Assembly (NCBI RefSeq): GCF_001715295.1
Contig: NZ_MDKB01000001.1
Location: 494,227 to 558,226, forward strand
DNA length: 64,000 nucleotides
Direction of reading: 5' to 3'
Source of the DNA: Streptomyces griseus
Lineage (GTDB): Bacteria; Actinomycetota; Actinomycetes; Streptomycetales; Streptomycetaceae
Part shown: one piece after another, positions 26,490 to 34,265 of the stretch
Numbering within the stretch: the stretch's first letter is position 1
Layout of the letters: each line of letters opens with the position of its first letter
Notes under the pieces: model-generated
Databases searched by the model: none
The model's input: the letters and a program-made list of their open reading frames with translations, nothing else
What the model was told of the DNA's origin: nothing
Program-made: the position numbers and the translations under genes

Positions 26490-27140
26490 GTGTTCCTCCC
26501 GGGTGTACGCAGCCCGCCAGGAGGCCCACGAAATCGTCTCTCCTACGGTACCTGCCGCTCTCCGGCTCCGGATCCGGCCGCCGCCCCGCCGCCCCTGCCG
26601 TCTTTGCCGGTGCTCCGGTGTCCCGGTGATGCGGGTCTCCCGGCGCCGGTGCGACGCGTGCGGCCTGGGGGAATCCCCCATGGCCCGAGTGTGACATCCG
26701 TCCGGGATGCGAACCGAATGGTTATTCCCCGTGGTCCGACGCACGGCGGCGCGCCGTGGACGAGCCGGTTCGGCTTGTTTCTCACATGGGCTCCGATTTT
26801 TCTGTGAAGCGATGGTGAATTGAATCTTCATACACTGATGGGGAAATCCTCTGACCATGTCGAATGATTTATTGCCGATCCGGCCAGGCGGTACCACCGG
26901 ATGACCGGATCACTACCTTGACCGGTTCTCATGGGGCGATACACACTCGCAAGAGGCACTCATACAACAGGAGCCACGAGCGCAGACGCGGATGGCCCTG
27001 CGAGACCGGATAGCGCACGGGGTGAACGACGGGGGATACACGCGGGGGGATCGTGTGTGCGCATTCGTATGCGACGCATGCACGCAATTCACCCTCACCT
27101 CTCCTCTCATCTCTTGGTGCGCGAAGGGAATGGAGGGGGA
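26490..27140. other. Low-GC intergenic region upstream of the eCIS operon
   Basis: 650 bp without a supported gene. From about 26700 to 26920 the base composition drops sharply, with A/T runs such as GATTTTTC and GATTTATTG, unlike any other stretch nearby. From ~26946 to 27140 a ~195-nt leader precedes the sheath ATG and includes a small hairpin near GCATTCGTATGC (27061-27072). This is the likely regulatory region of the injection-system operon and perhaps an insertion boundary. Confidence 0.5.
26918..26945 (+). promoter_or_regulatory. Candidate promoter of the eCIS operon
   Basis: TTGACC (26918-26923) and TACACA (26940-26945) are separated by 16 bp, a fair housekeeping-type promoter at the end of the low-GC region. 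It predicts a leader of ~190 nt. No WhiG-type motif was found here. Confidence 0.3.
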
Positions 27141-28991
27141 ATGCCGACACACATGGGCTATCCCGGTGTGTACATCGAAGAACTCCCCAGCGGTGTCCGT
27201 GCGATCGCCTCCGTCACCACCTCGGTGACCGCGTTCGTAGGACACACGCGCCGGGGCCCGCTCAACCAACCGGTACGGATCACCAGTTTCGCCGACTTCG
27301 AGCGCCGCTTCGGCGGACTCACCTCGCAGAGCGCCCTCAGCTACGCGGTGCACCAGTTCTTCGGCAACGGCGGCACACTCGCGGTGATCGTCCGGGTGGC
27401 CAGGGCGGGCACCGGTGAGGAGGCCGGCGTCACCCTCCGCTCCACGGAGGGGCACAGCGAGTGCCCGGTTCTGGAGGTGCACGCGAAGGAGCCCGGAGTG
27501 TGGGGCTCGTGCCTGCGGGTGGCCGTCGACCACGACACCCCCGCCCCGGACAGGACGTTCAACCTCCGGATCCTCGACGCCCGTGGCGGAAGCCGGGAGT
27601 CGTTCACCGGACTGTCCATGGACGCGGGCCACGGCCGCTTCGTCGAGACCGTCGTCAACGCGGGTAGCTCCCTCGTCAGGGTGAAGGCCCTCGACGGGGA
27701 CCGGCCGGACCCGTCCGGCACGGTCTCCAAACCGTTCGCGGCGGATCTGCCCGGCCTGGAGGTCGAGCTCAAGGTCAAGATCGACGGTGTGGAGCGTGAG
27801 TTCACGCTCTTCGAGCCCGACCGCGACGGCGAGCCGCCGAGTAATGTCACCGAGCTGGCCCTCCTGCTCGAGCGCAAGCTGCGCGCGCTGCCCGATGCCC
27901 CCGGGAAGCATGCCTTCGCCGGATCCGAGGTCACCGCCTTCGGCAGGCGGCTCCAGGTCGTCGCGGGGTCCGTCGATCCGGACGACGTGGTCCGCTTCGT
28001 CGGCGAGTGTGCCAACGACCTGGGCCTGGAGGCCTCGGTCAACCCGCCCGTCTTCGCCCTGGAGGGGGGCGAGGACGGTGACGCCCCGGGTCCGCGCGAC
28101 CTGATCGGCAGCGAGGGGGGCAAGACCGGTCTCCAGGCGCTGCGTGACGTGGACGACGTCAATCTGCTGGCGCTGCCGGAACTGTCGGCGTACGAGTCCA
28201 CCGAGGACATGGTCACCGTCCTCTCGGCGGCCGAGCAGCTCTGCCGGGAGCGGCGGATCTTCCTGCTCGTCGACTCGCCCTCGACCTGGGGCAGCGTCGA
28301 CGCCGCCCGGGCCGGCATCGGCGCGTTCGAACCCGTACGCAGCAACCACGCGGGGCTGTACTTCCCGCACCTCCAGATGACCGACCCGCTGACCGGACGG
28401 CTGCGTTCCTTCCCGCCCTCGGGTGCCGTGGCCGGGGTGATCGCCCGTGTCGACGGCGAGCGCGGGGTGTGGAAGGCGCCTGCCGGAACGGAGGCGCGTC
28501 TCGCCGGTGTCCGGTCGCTGACGGTCAAGCTGAGCGACCGGGAGAACGGACTGCTCAACCCGCTGGGCGTGAACTGCCTGCGCACCTTCCCCGTCGTGGG
28601 GCCGCTCGTCTGGGGCGCCCGCACGCTCGAGGGCGCGGACGCGCTGGACAGCGAGTGGACGTACGTGCCGGTGCGCCGGCTCGCGCTGCACGTCGAGGAG
28701 AGCCTCTACCGCGGTCTGCAGTGGGTCGTCTTCGAACCCAACGACGAACAGCTGTGGCAGCAGATCCGGCTCAAGGCTTCGGCCTACCTCAACGACCTCT
28801 TCAGGCAAGGCGCGTTCAAGGGCGGCACACCGCGCGAGGCCTACTTCGTGAAGTGCGACAAGGACACCACCACCGACGCCGACATCGCGCGCGGAGTGGT
28901 CAACGTCGTGATCGGAATCGCCCCGGTCAAGCCCGCGGAGTTCGTGATCGTCAGGATCCAGCAGTTCGCCGGGCAGTTCGACCTCTCGTAG
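27141..28991 (+). CDS. Contractile injection system sheath protein
   Basis: Forms the contractile outer sheath of a phage-tail-like particle. 616 aa. The N-terminal motif MGYPGVYIEELPSGVRAI and TSVTAFVGHTRRGPLNQPV are the hallmark of phage tail sheath proteins; the C-terminal domain (LYRGLQWVVFEPNDEQLWQ, then ARGVVNVVIGIAPVKPAEFV) is the conserved subtilisin-like/handshake region. The long middle insertion (~130-330) is typical of sheath surface domains. The ATG at 27141 is preceded by GGAGGGGGA. First gene of the 29-kb plus-strand operon; only one sheath gene is present. Confidence 0.95.
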   Translation: MPTHMGYPGVYIEELPSGVRAIASVTTSVTAFVGHTRRGPLNQPVRITSFADFERRFGGLTSQSALSYAVHQFFGNGGTLAVIVRVARAGTGEEAGVTLRSTEGHSECPVLEVHAKEPGVWGSCLRVAVDHDTPAPDRTFNLRILDARGGSRESFTGLSMDAGHGRFVETVVNAGSSLVRVKALDGDRPDPSGTVSKPFAADLPGLEVELKVKIDGVEREFTLFEPDRDGEPPSNVTELALLLERKLRALPDAPGKHAFAGSEVTAFGRRLQVVAGSVDPDDVVRFVGECANDLGLEASVNPPVFALEGGEDGDAPGPRDLIGSEGGKTGLQALRDVDDVNLLALPELSAYESTEDMVTVLSAAEQLCRERRIFLLVDSPSTWGSVDAARAGIGAFEPVRSNHAGLYFPHLQMTDPLTGRLRSFPPSGAVAGVIARVDGERGVWKAPAGTEARLAGVRSLTVKLSDRENGLLNPLGVNCLRTFPVVGPLVWGARTLEGADALDSEWTYVPVRRLALHVEESLYRGLQWVVFEPNDEQLWQQIRLKASAYLNDLFRQGAFKGGTPREAYFVKCDKDTTTDADIARGVVNVVIGIAPVKPAEFVIVRIQQFAGQFDLS

Positions 28992-29030
28992 CCGACCCTT
29001 CCTGGCCACAATGGAACACGAAGGAATCCG

Positions 29031-29555
29031 ATGGCTGAGTTCCAGATCAACGCCCATCGCTTCGACCCCTACAAGAATTTCAAGTTCCTGGTCCTCTGGG
29101 ACGGTCGAACGGTCGCGGGCATCAGCAAGATCAGTCCTCTCAAGCGCACCACCGAAGTGGTCAAACACCGTCATGGAGGTGACCCCAGTTCGCCGCGCAA
29201 GTCGCCGGGTCGCTCCGAGTTCGAGGGCGTCACGCTCGAACGCGGTGTCACTCATGATCCCGAATTCGACCGCTGGGCCAACAAGGTCTGGCAGGTGGGC
29301 GCCGGGCTCGGCTCGGAGGTCTCGCTCCGGGACTTCCGCAAGGACATCATCATCCAGGTGCTCAACGAGGCCGGACAGGTGGCCGTCTCGCACAAGCTCT
29401 ACCGGGCCTGGGTCAGTGAATACCAGGTCGTCGGCGAGCTCGACGCGAACGCCAACGCCGTCGCCATCCAGAGCGTGAAGCTGGAGTGCGAGGGCTGGGA
29501 ACGCGATTACGAGATTCCGGAACCGGTCGAACCGTCGTTCACCCACCCGGCTTGA
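29031..29555 (+). CDS. Contractile injection system inner tube protein (gp19-like)
   Basis: 174 aa forming the inner tube. FQINAHRFDPYKNFKFLVLWDGRTVAGISKIS at the start and EGVTLERGVTHDPEFDRWANKVW in the middle are typical of T4 gp19-like tube proteins, ending VKLECEGWERDYE. The gene follows the sheath by 39 bp with a weak GAAGGAATC ribosome-binding site. The next gene starts within its stop codon (TTGA). Only one tube paralogue is visible, whereas many eCIS have two or three. Confidence 0.93.
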   Translation: MAEFQINAHRFDPYKNFKFLVLWDGRTVAGISKISPLKRTTEVVKHRHGGDPSSPRKSPGRSEFEGVTLERGVTHDPEFDRWANKVWQVGAGLGSEVSLRDFRKDIIIQVLNEAGQVAVSHKLYRAWVSEYQVVGELDANANAVAIQSVKLECEGWERDYEIPEPVEPSFTHPA

Positions 29556-30322
29556 ACGTCGTCGTGAACCCCGGAACGGCCCCCACGGGGCCCGCCGAGC
29601 TGCTGGCCACCTGGGAGGCCGGGCTGCCTCTGGGCGCGGCGGAGAAGTCGCTGCTGCTGCACCGGGCGGCCCGGCCGGGGGCAGCCACGGACGCGTTGCT
29701 GTCGGTACCGATCGGTGAGCGGGAGGCGGACCTGTTCGCGCTGCGCCGATCGCTGTTCGGCGAGCGGATGCAGGTGCGGACCGAGTGCGGTGCCTGCGGC
29801 GAGGCCATGGAGTTCGACCTCGACGCCGGTGCGCTGGGCGCCCCCCCGGCGGCGGAGGACCGGCTGCTGCGCGTGGCGGAGGACGACTGGGTGGTCGAGT
29901 TCCGGCTGCCCACCGTCGCCGACCTCGCAGCGGCCGGTGCGGCCGCCTCCCCCACGGAGGCACGCCGACGACTGGTGGCGGGCTGTACGGTACGCGCCCT
30001 GCGGGCCGGGGAGAGCGTCGCCGCGGAGCGACTGGCCGCGCTGCTGCCCGAACGGGTGGAGCGGCTCATCGCCGAGAGGGCTGCCGAGGCGGACCCGACG
30101 GCCGAGGTGACACTGCACGTGGCGTGTCCGGAATGCGGCGAGGCCACCCCGGCCGAGCTGGACATCACCTCCTACCTCTGGACCGAACTGGACAACTGGG
30201 CGAGGGACCTGCTCGTCGACGTCCATCTGCTCGCCACCGCCTACGGGTGGAGCGAGCCACACATCCTGGCGCTCAGCCCTCTTCGGCGTCGTTACTACCT
30301 GGAGCTGTGTACCGATGGCTGA
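29552..30322 (+). CDS. T4-like baseplate-assembly zinc-ribbon protein
   Basis: 256 aa. Two CxxC pairs (TECGACGEAME near residue 80 and CPECGEAT near 195) suggest a zinc ribbon split by an insertion, as in the family annotated as phage/T4 baseplate protein in Streptomyces injection clusters. The C-terminus AYGWSEPHILALSPLRRRYYLE is strongly conserved in such proteins. The TTG at 29552 overlaps the tube stop; a GTG at 29564 is the alternative. The next ATG overlaps its own stop. Confidence 0.75.
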   Translation: MNVVVNPGTAPTGPAELLATWEAGLPLGAAEKSLLLHRAARPGAATDALLSVPIGEREADLFALRRSLFGERMQVRTECGACGEAMEFDLDAGALGAPPAAEDRLLRVAEDDWVVEFRLPTVADLAAAGAAASPTEARRRLVAGCTVRALRAGESVAAERLAALLPERVERLIAERAAEADPTAEVTLHVACPECGEATPAELDITSYLWTELDNWARDLLVDVHLLATAYGWSEPHILALSPLRRRYYLELCTDG

Positions 30323-31055
30323 CTACTTCGACCGGCTGCTCGCCCGGTACGCGCCGGTCGGCGCGGCCGACGGCACCGGTGGGACCGGCACCCGGGTACG
30401 GGTGCGGCCACGGCTGTCCGGTCCGTTCGAGCGGACCGAGGCGCTGCGGTACGGCCCGCCCGAGCCGGACGAACCGGCCGCGCTCATTCCCTCCGCCCCC
30501 CTGGCCGGCCCGGAGGGGCCCGGGCCGGTGCGGCCGGACCGGGAGGTGCGCACGGAACGGCACACTGTGGTGCGCACCGAGCCCGCCCCGCAGCCCGACG
30601 GGACGGGACAGCCGGTCCCGTCCGCGGTGGCGGTCCCGGCGCCGCCGCCCCGACTCCCGGTCGTTCCGGTCCCGAAGGCCCGGCCCGGCGCTGCGGAAGG
30701 CACGCGCACGGCACGCCGGGGGCGGTCCTCGCCTCCCGGCGAGACCTCGGCGGCGCCCGCCGGGACGACCGCGCCGGCGCAGGTCGCTGCCGCACCGGCG
30801 CGCGTGGCGGCGCTCGCCGTGTCGCGGGGCTCCGGCTCCGCGGCCGCGCGGGGTGCCGCGCTCGGATCGGTGGGGCGGCGCGCGCCACGCCCGGCCGAAC
30901 GCGTCGTACAGGTACAGATCGGCCGGCTGGAGGTCAGCGCGGCGCCGCCGCCCGGCGCCGCCGCCTCACCGGTGCGCCCCACGCCGCCCGCCGGCCGGCC
31001 GGCCCCCGTCGTCACGCTGGACGACTTCCTGTCGCGTGGCGGGAAGGGGGACTGA
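30315..31055 (+). CDS. Pro/Ala/Arg-rich eCIS-associated protein
   Basis: 246 aa, mostly disordered. Conserved-looking ends flank a low-complexity middle: ADYFDRLLARYAPVG at the start and ERVVQVQIGRLEV then VTLDDFLSRGGKGD at the end. The C-terminal motif recurs in small proteins encoded between baseplate and Pvc16-like genes in phage-like clusters. It may be a linker or baseplate adaptor; function unknown. It begins inside the previous gene (ATG at 30315) and ends 4 bp before the DUF4255 gene. Confidence 0.65.
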   Translation: MADYFDRLLARYAPVGAADGTGGTGTRVRVRPRLSGPFERTEALRYGPPEPDEPAALIPSAPLAGPEGPGPVRPDREVRTERHTVVRTEPAPQPDGTGQPVPSAVAVPAPPPRLPVVPVPKARPGAAEGTRTARRGRSSPPGETSAAPAGTTAPAQVAAAPARVAALAVSRGSGSAAARGAALGSVGRRAPRPAERVVQVQIGRLEVSAAPPPGAAASPVRPTPPAGRPAPVVTLDDFLSRGGKGD

Positions 31056-31059
31056 GGGC

Positions 31060-31959
31060 ATGAGCAACGCACTCGCCGTCGCCACGGTCACCCAGGCGCT
31101 CGCCCTGCTGATCGAGAGCAACCTGGGACCCGAGATGGACATCGCGGTGAAGGTGGAGACCCGTAAGCCGCCGTCGGAGCCGCCGGGCGAGCCCACCGTC
31201 ACGGTGTTCCTCTACCAGGTGACCCCGAACGCCGCGCTGCGCAACAACGACCTGCCGACACGCGCCGCCGACGGCACCCTGCGCAACCGGGCGGCAGCAC
31301 CGCTGGACCTGCACTACGTGATCAGCGCCTACGGGGAGGAGACGGAGCTGGTCGGACAGCGGCTGCTCGGCTGCGTGGTCCGGACCCTGCACGAGATTCC
31401 GGTGCTGCCCAGGGAAATCATCGAACTGGCCGCCGAGCGGCCGCATCTGGCGGGCAGCGACCTGGCGGACTCCCTGCAGAAGGTCCGCTTCACGCCGACG
31501 GTCATGGACGTCGACGAGACGTCCAAGCTCTGGGGAATGCTGCACCAGACCCCGTACACCCTCTCCGTTGCCTACCAGGCTTCGCTGGTGGTGATCGAGG
31601 GCCGCGAGAAGCCGGTCCCGGCGAAGCCGGTGGTGCAACGCACGGTACGGGTGGTGCCGTTCGGGGCGCCGGGGGCCCCGGTGCCTTCCGAGGCGGGGGA
31701 TCCGGAGGCTTCGGCGGCAGCCGTCATCCCGCCGGCCCCCGCCGCCCCCTCGAAGAAGGCGGCACCGAAAAAAGCAGCGCCGAAGAAGGCGGCGCCGAGG
31801 AAGGCCGGTCCGGCGAGGGCTGCCACGGCGAAGACCTCCGCCGACGGCACGGACCGAGCACCCGCCAAGTCCACCAAGGCCGCGGCCGGGCGAGCGGCTC
31901 CGCCGCGTCCCCGCAGGACGGCCGGGAACGGCACACCGCCGCCGGACGGCAAGGGCTGA
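31060..31959 (+). CDS. DUF4255 (Pvc16-like) cap/terminator protein with Lys/Ala/Pro tail
   Basis: 299 aa. Residues 1-190 are the DUF4255 domain (NALAVATVTQALALLIESNL, TVFLYQVTPNAALRNNDLP, LDLHYVISAYG), the family of Pvc16/Afp16 that caps tube and sheath in eCIS particles. After residue ~225 comes a basic, repetitive tail with four KKAAP-type units (KKAAPKKAAPKKAAPRKAG) and more Lys/Ala/Pro. Such H1-like tails are unusual for a cap. The ATG at 31060 follows the previous stop by 4 bp. Confidence 0.85.
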   Translation: MSNALAVATVTQALALLIESNLGPEMDIAVKVETRKPPSEPPGEPTVTVFLYQVTPNAALRNNDLPTRAADGTLRNRAAAPLDLHYVISAYGEETELVGQRLLGCVVRTLHEIPVLPREIIELAAERPHLAGSDLADSLQKVRFTPTVMDVDETSKLWGMLHQTPYTLSVAYQASLVVIEGREKPVPAKPVVQRTVRVVPFGAPGAPVPSEAGDPEASAAAVIPPAPAAPSKKAAPKKAAPKKAAPRKAGPARAATAKTSADGTDRAPAKSTKAAAGRAAPPRPRRTAGNGTPPPDGKG

Positions 31960-31989
31960 GCCGCGATGCGGAACACGGGGGGTGAGGAC

Positions 31990-33990
31990 ATGGGCGCGGA
32001 CGACGCGGCGGCCGGCCGGGGCCAGGGCCGCGACGAGGCGGCGCAGGGACAGGCGCTGCTGGCGGCCGTCCACGCCGTGCTGGCCCGCCTCGACAACCAC
32101 GCCGGACACAAGGCGCACGGCTCGGATCCGGCGGGTTCCGTGCAGCCGACGGAGAGCACGGACCTGAGCGCCACCCCGGCCGCATCCTCCGGTCCCGCGG
32201 CCCTCGCCGCCCTCGTCGACTGTTTCGGCCTCAGCCCGTTCGAGCGCCAGGTCGTCCTGCTGGCCGCGGCGGCCGAGCTGGATCCCACCACGGCCGCCCG
32301 CTGTGCGGCGGCCTGCGGGGACCCGGAACGGGCGTACCCCACCTTCTCGCTCTCCCTCGCCGCGCTCGGCGATCCGCACTGGAGCGCACTGACACCCGTC
32401 GCCCCGTTGCGGCGCTGGCGGATCGTCGAGCTCGACGACGAGAGCCGGCTGACCACCTCCCGGCTCCGGCTCGACGAACGGATCCTGCACTTCCTGGCCG
32501 GCTCGCCCTACCTGGACACACGGCTCCACGGGCTGCTGCGCCGGACCACCGCGCCGGACGCACTGCCCGCCTCCCACGCCCTGGCGGCGGACCGGGTCGC
32601 GGCCGGCTGGGCGGGAGCCGGGGGCGGTGCGCCGCTCCGGGTCGAGCTCGTGGGAGGCGACTTCCGCACCCGCGCGGACATCGCCGCGGTCGCCGCGCGC
32701 CGCTCGGGACTCGGCCTCTACGAGATGTCGGCCGCCGACCTGCCGGCCGCCCCGGCCGCACGCGACCTGCTGGCCCGTCTGTGGCAGCGGGAAGCGGTTC
32801 TGCTGCCGGCCGCGCTGCTGCTGGACGTCGGTGACCTGGATCGTGAACAGAGCGCGGCCACCGGCGCGTTCGTCGAGAGCGCGGCCGTGCCGCTGGTCGT
32901 GTCGAGCTCCGGTCCGCGGCGCACGGCCCGCTCGCGCGGGGAGCGGGTCGTCGTCCCGCCGCTGGACGCGGACGAGCAGCTCGGGGTGTGGACCGACGCG
33001 TTCGCCGCCGTGCCCGAGGTGTCGGAGGGCGACCTGCGTGACCTCGTGGCCCAGTTCTCGCTGCCGCCCCATCTGATCCGTTCGGCGGGCGCATCGGTGG
33101 CCAGGGACCTGGCCGGCGAGGATGGACAGGACGCGACCGGACTGGCCTGGCGGGCGGGGCTCGCCGAGGCCCGGATGGGCATGGACGAGCTCGGCCGCCG
33201 GATCGAGCCGCAGGCCGTCTGGGGCGATCTGGTGCTCGCGGAGCGGCAGTTGCGGGTGCTGCGCGAGATCACCGCGCATGTGCGGCAGCGGCCGACCGTG
33301 TACGACGAGTGGGGCTTCGCCGGAACCCTGCGCCGTGGGCTGGGGGTCACCGCGCTCTTCGCGGGCGGCTCCGGCACCGGCAAGACCCTCGCCGCCGAGG
33401 TGATGGCGAAGGAGCTGGGCCTGGACCTGTTCGTCATCGACCTCTCCCAGGTGGTCAGCAAGTACATCGGCGAGACCGAGAAGAACCTCCGCAAGGTCTT
33501 CGACGCCGCCGAGCAGGGCGGGGCTCTGCTGCTCTTCGACGAGGCCGACGCCCTGTTCGGCAAGCGCAGCGAGGTCAAGGACTCCCACGACCGCTACGCC
33601 AACCTCGAAGTCAGCTACCTGCTGATGCGGATGGAGGCGTACCGGGGACTCGCGATCCTCACGACGAACATGAAGCAGGCACTGGACACGGCGTTCCTGC
33701 GCCGCATCCGCTTCGTGGTGGACTTCCCGTTCCCGGGCGAGAGTGAGCGGGCCGAGATCTGGCGCCGCGTACTGCCCGCGCGTGCGCCGACGAAGGGTGT
33801 CGACCCGGCACTGCTGGCGCGCCTGACGGTGGCGGGCGGCTCCATCCGCAACATCGCGCTGTCCGGTGCGTTCCTCGCGGCGGAGGAAGGCGACCGGCTC
33901 CGGATGTGCCACCTGCTGGAGGCCGCCCGTACCGAGTACCTGAAGCTCGACCGCTCCCTGACACCGGCGGAGGTGCACGGATGGGTGTGA
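31990..33990 (+). CDS. AAA+ ATPase of the injection system (Pvc15-like)
   Basis: 666 aa. An N-terminal Ala-rich winged-helix-like domain is followed by a degenerate first AAA-like half (~200-390) and a C-terminal active AAA+ module: Walker A GGSGTGKT near residue 458-465, Walker B LLLFDEADALFG near 515, and arginine fingers within FLRRIRFVVDFPFP. eCIS operons nearly always carry this ATPase; it is thought to act in assembly or effector loading. The ATG at 31990 is preceded by GGTGAGG; an ATG at 31966 is possible. Its stop overlaps the next gene. Confidence 0.92.
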   Translation: MGADDAAAGRGQGRDEAAQGQALLAAVHAVLARLDNHAGHKAHGSDPAGSVQPTESTDLSATPAASSGPAALAALVDCFGLSPFERQVVLLAAAAELDPTTAARCAAACGDPERAYPTFSLSLAALGDPHWSALTPVAPLRRWRIVELDDESRLTTSRLRLDERILHFLAGSPYLDTRLHGLLRRTTAPDALPASHALAADRVAAGWAGAGGGAPLRVELVGGDFRTRADIAAVAARRSGLGLYEMSAADLPAAPAARDLLARLWQREAVLLPAALLLDVGDLDREQSAATGAFVESAAVPLVVSSSGPRRTARSRGERVVVPPLDADEQLGVWTDAFAAVPEVSEGDLRDLVAQFSLPPHLIRSAGASVARDLAGEDGQDATGLAWRAGLAEARMGMDELGRRIEPQAVWGDLVLAERQLRVLREITAHVRQRPTVYDEWGFAGTLRRGLGVTALFAGGSGTGKTLAAEVMAKELGLDLFVIDLSQVVSKYIGETEKNLRKVFDAAEQGGALLLFDEADALFGKRSEVKDSHDRYANLEVSYLLMRMEAYRGLAILTTNMKQALDTAFLRRIRFVVDFPFPGESERAEIWRRVLPARAPTKGVDPALLARLTVAGGSIRNIALSGAFLAAEEGDRLRMCHLLEAARTEYLKLDRSLTPAEVHGWV

Positions 33991-34265
33991 ACGAGCAGCG
34001 CACGGTACGGGTGGACATCGGCGAGCTGGTGCTCGAGGGATTCGGCCGGGTGGACCCGGAGCGCGTCTCGGAGGCGTTCCGGGCGGAGCTCGGCCGGCTC
34101 GTACGCGACCGGGGCGTGCCGCTCGCAGCCCACGGAGGGCAGGCGCTGGAGGCCCTGGCCGGGCTGCCCCCGATGCCCGCGAACCTCTCCGCGCGGCGCC
34201 TCGGCCAGGAGCTGGCGCGCGCGGTGCACACGGGCCTCTCGGGCGGGGGTGAGGTGACGCGATGA
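33981..34265 (+). CDS. Small eCIS-associated protein
   Basis: 94 aa, all-alpha, unknown function. It opens with VRVDIGELVLEGFGRVDPERVSEAF, a motif recurring in short proteins encoded between the AAA+ ATPase and DUF4157 genes of phage-like clusters. GGAGG precedes its ATG, which overlaps the ATPase stop; its own stop overlaps the next start (ATGA). Tight coupling suggests a stoichiometric partner or chaperone of the 2055-aa protein. Confidence 0.65.
   Translation: MGVNEQRTVRVDIGELVLEGFGRVDPERVSEAFRAELGRLVRDRGVPLAAHGGQALEALAGLPPMPANLSARRLGQELARAVHTGLSGGGEVTR

Noticed and set aside
26913..29963. Long antisense open frame over sheath and tube genes
   Set aside because: The product has no recognisable domain; it mirrors genuine sheath and tube genes.
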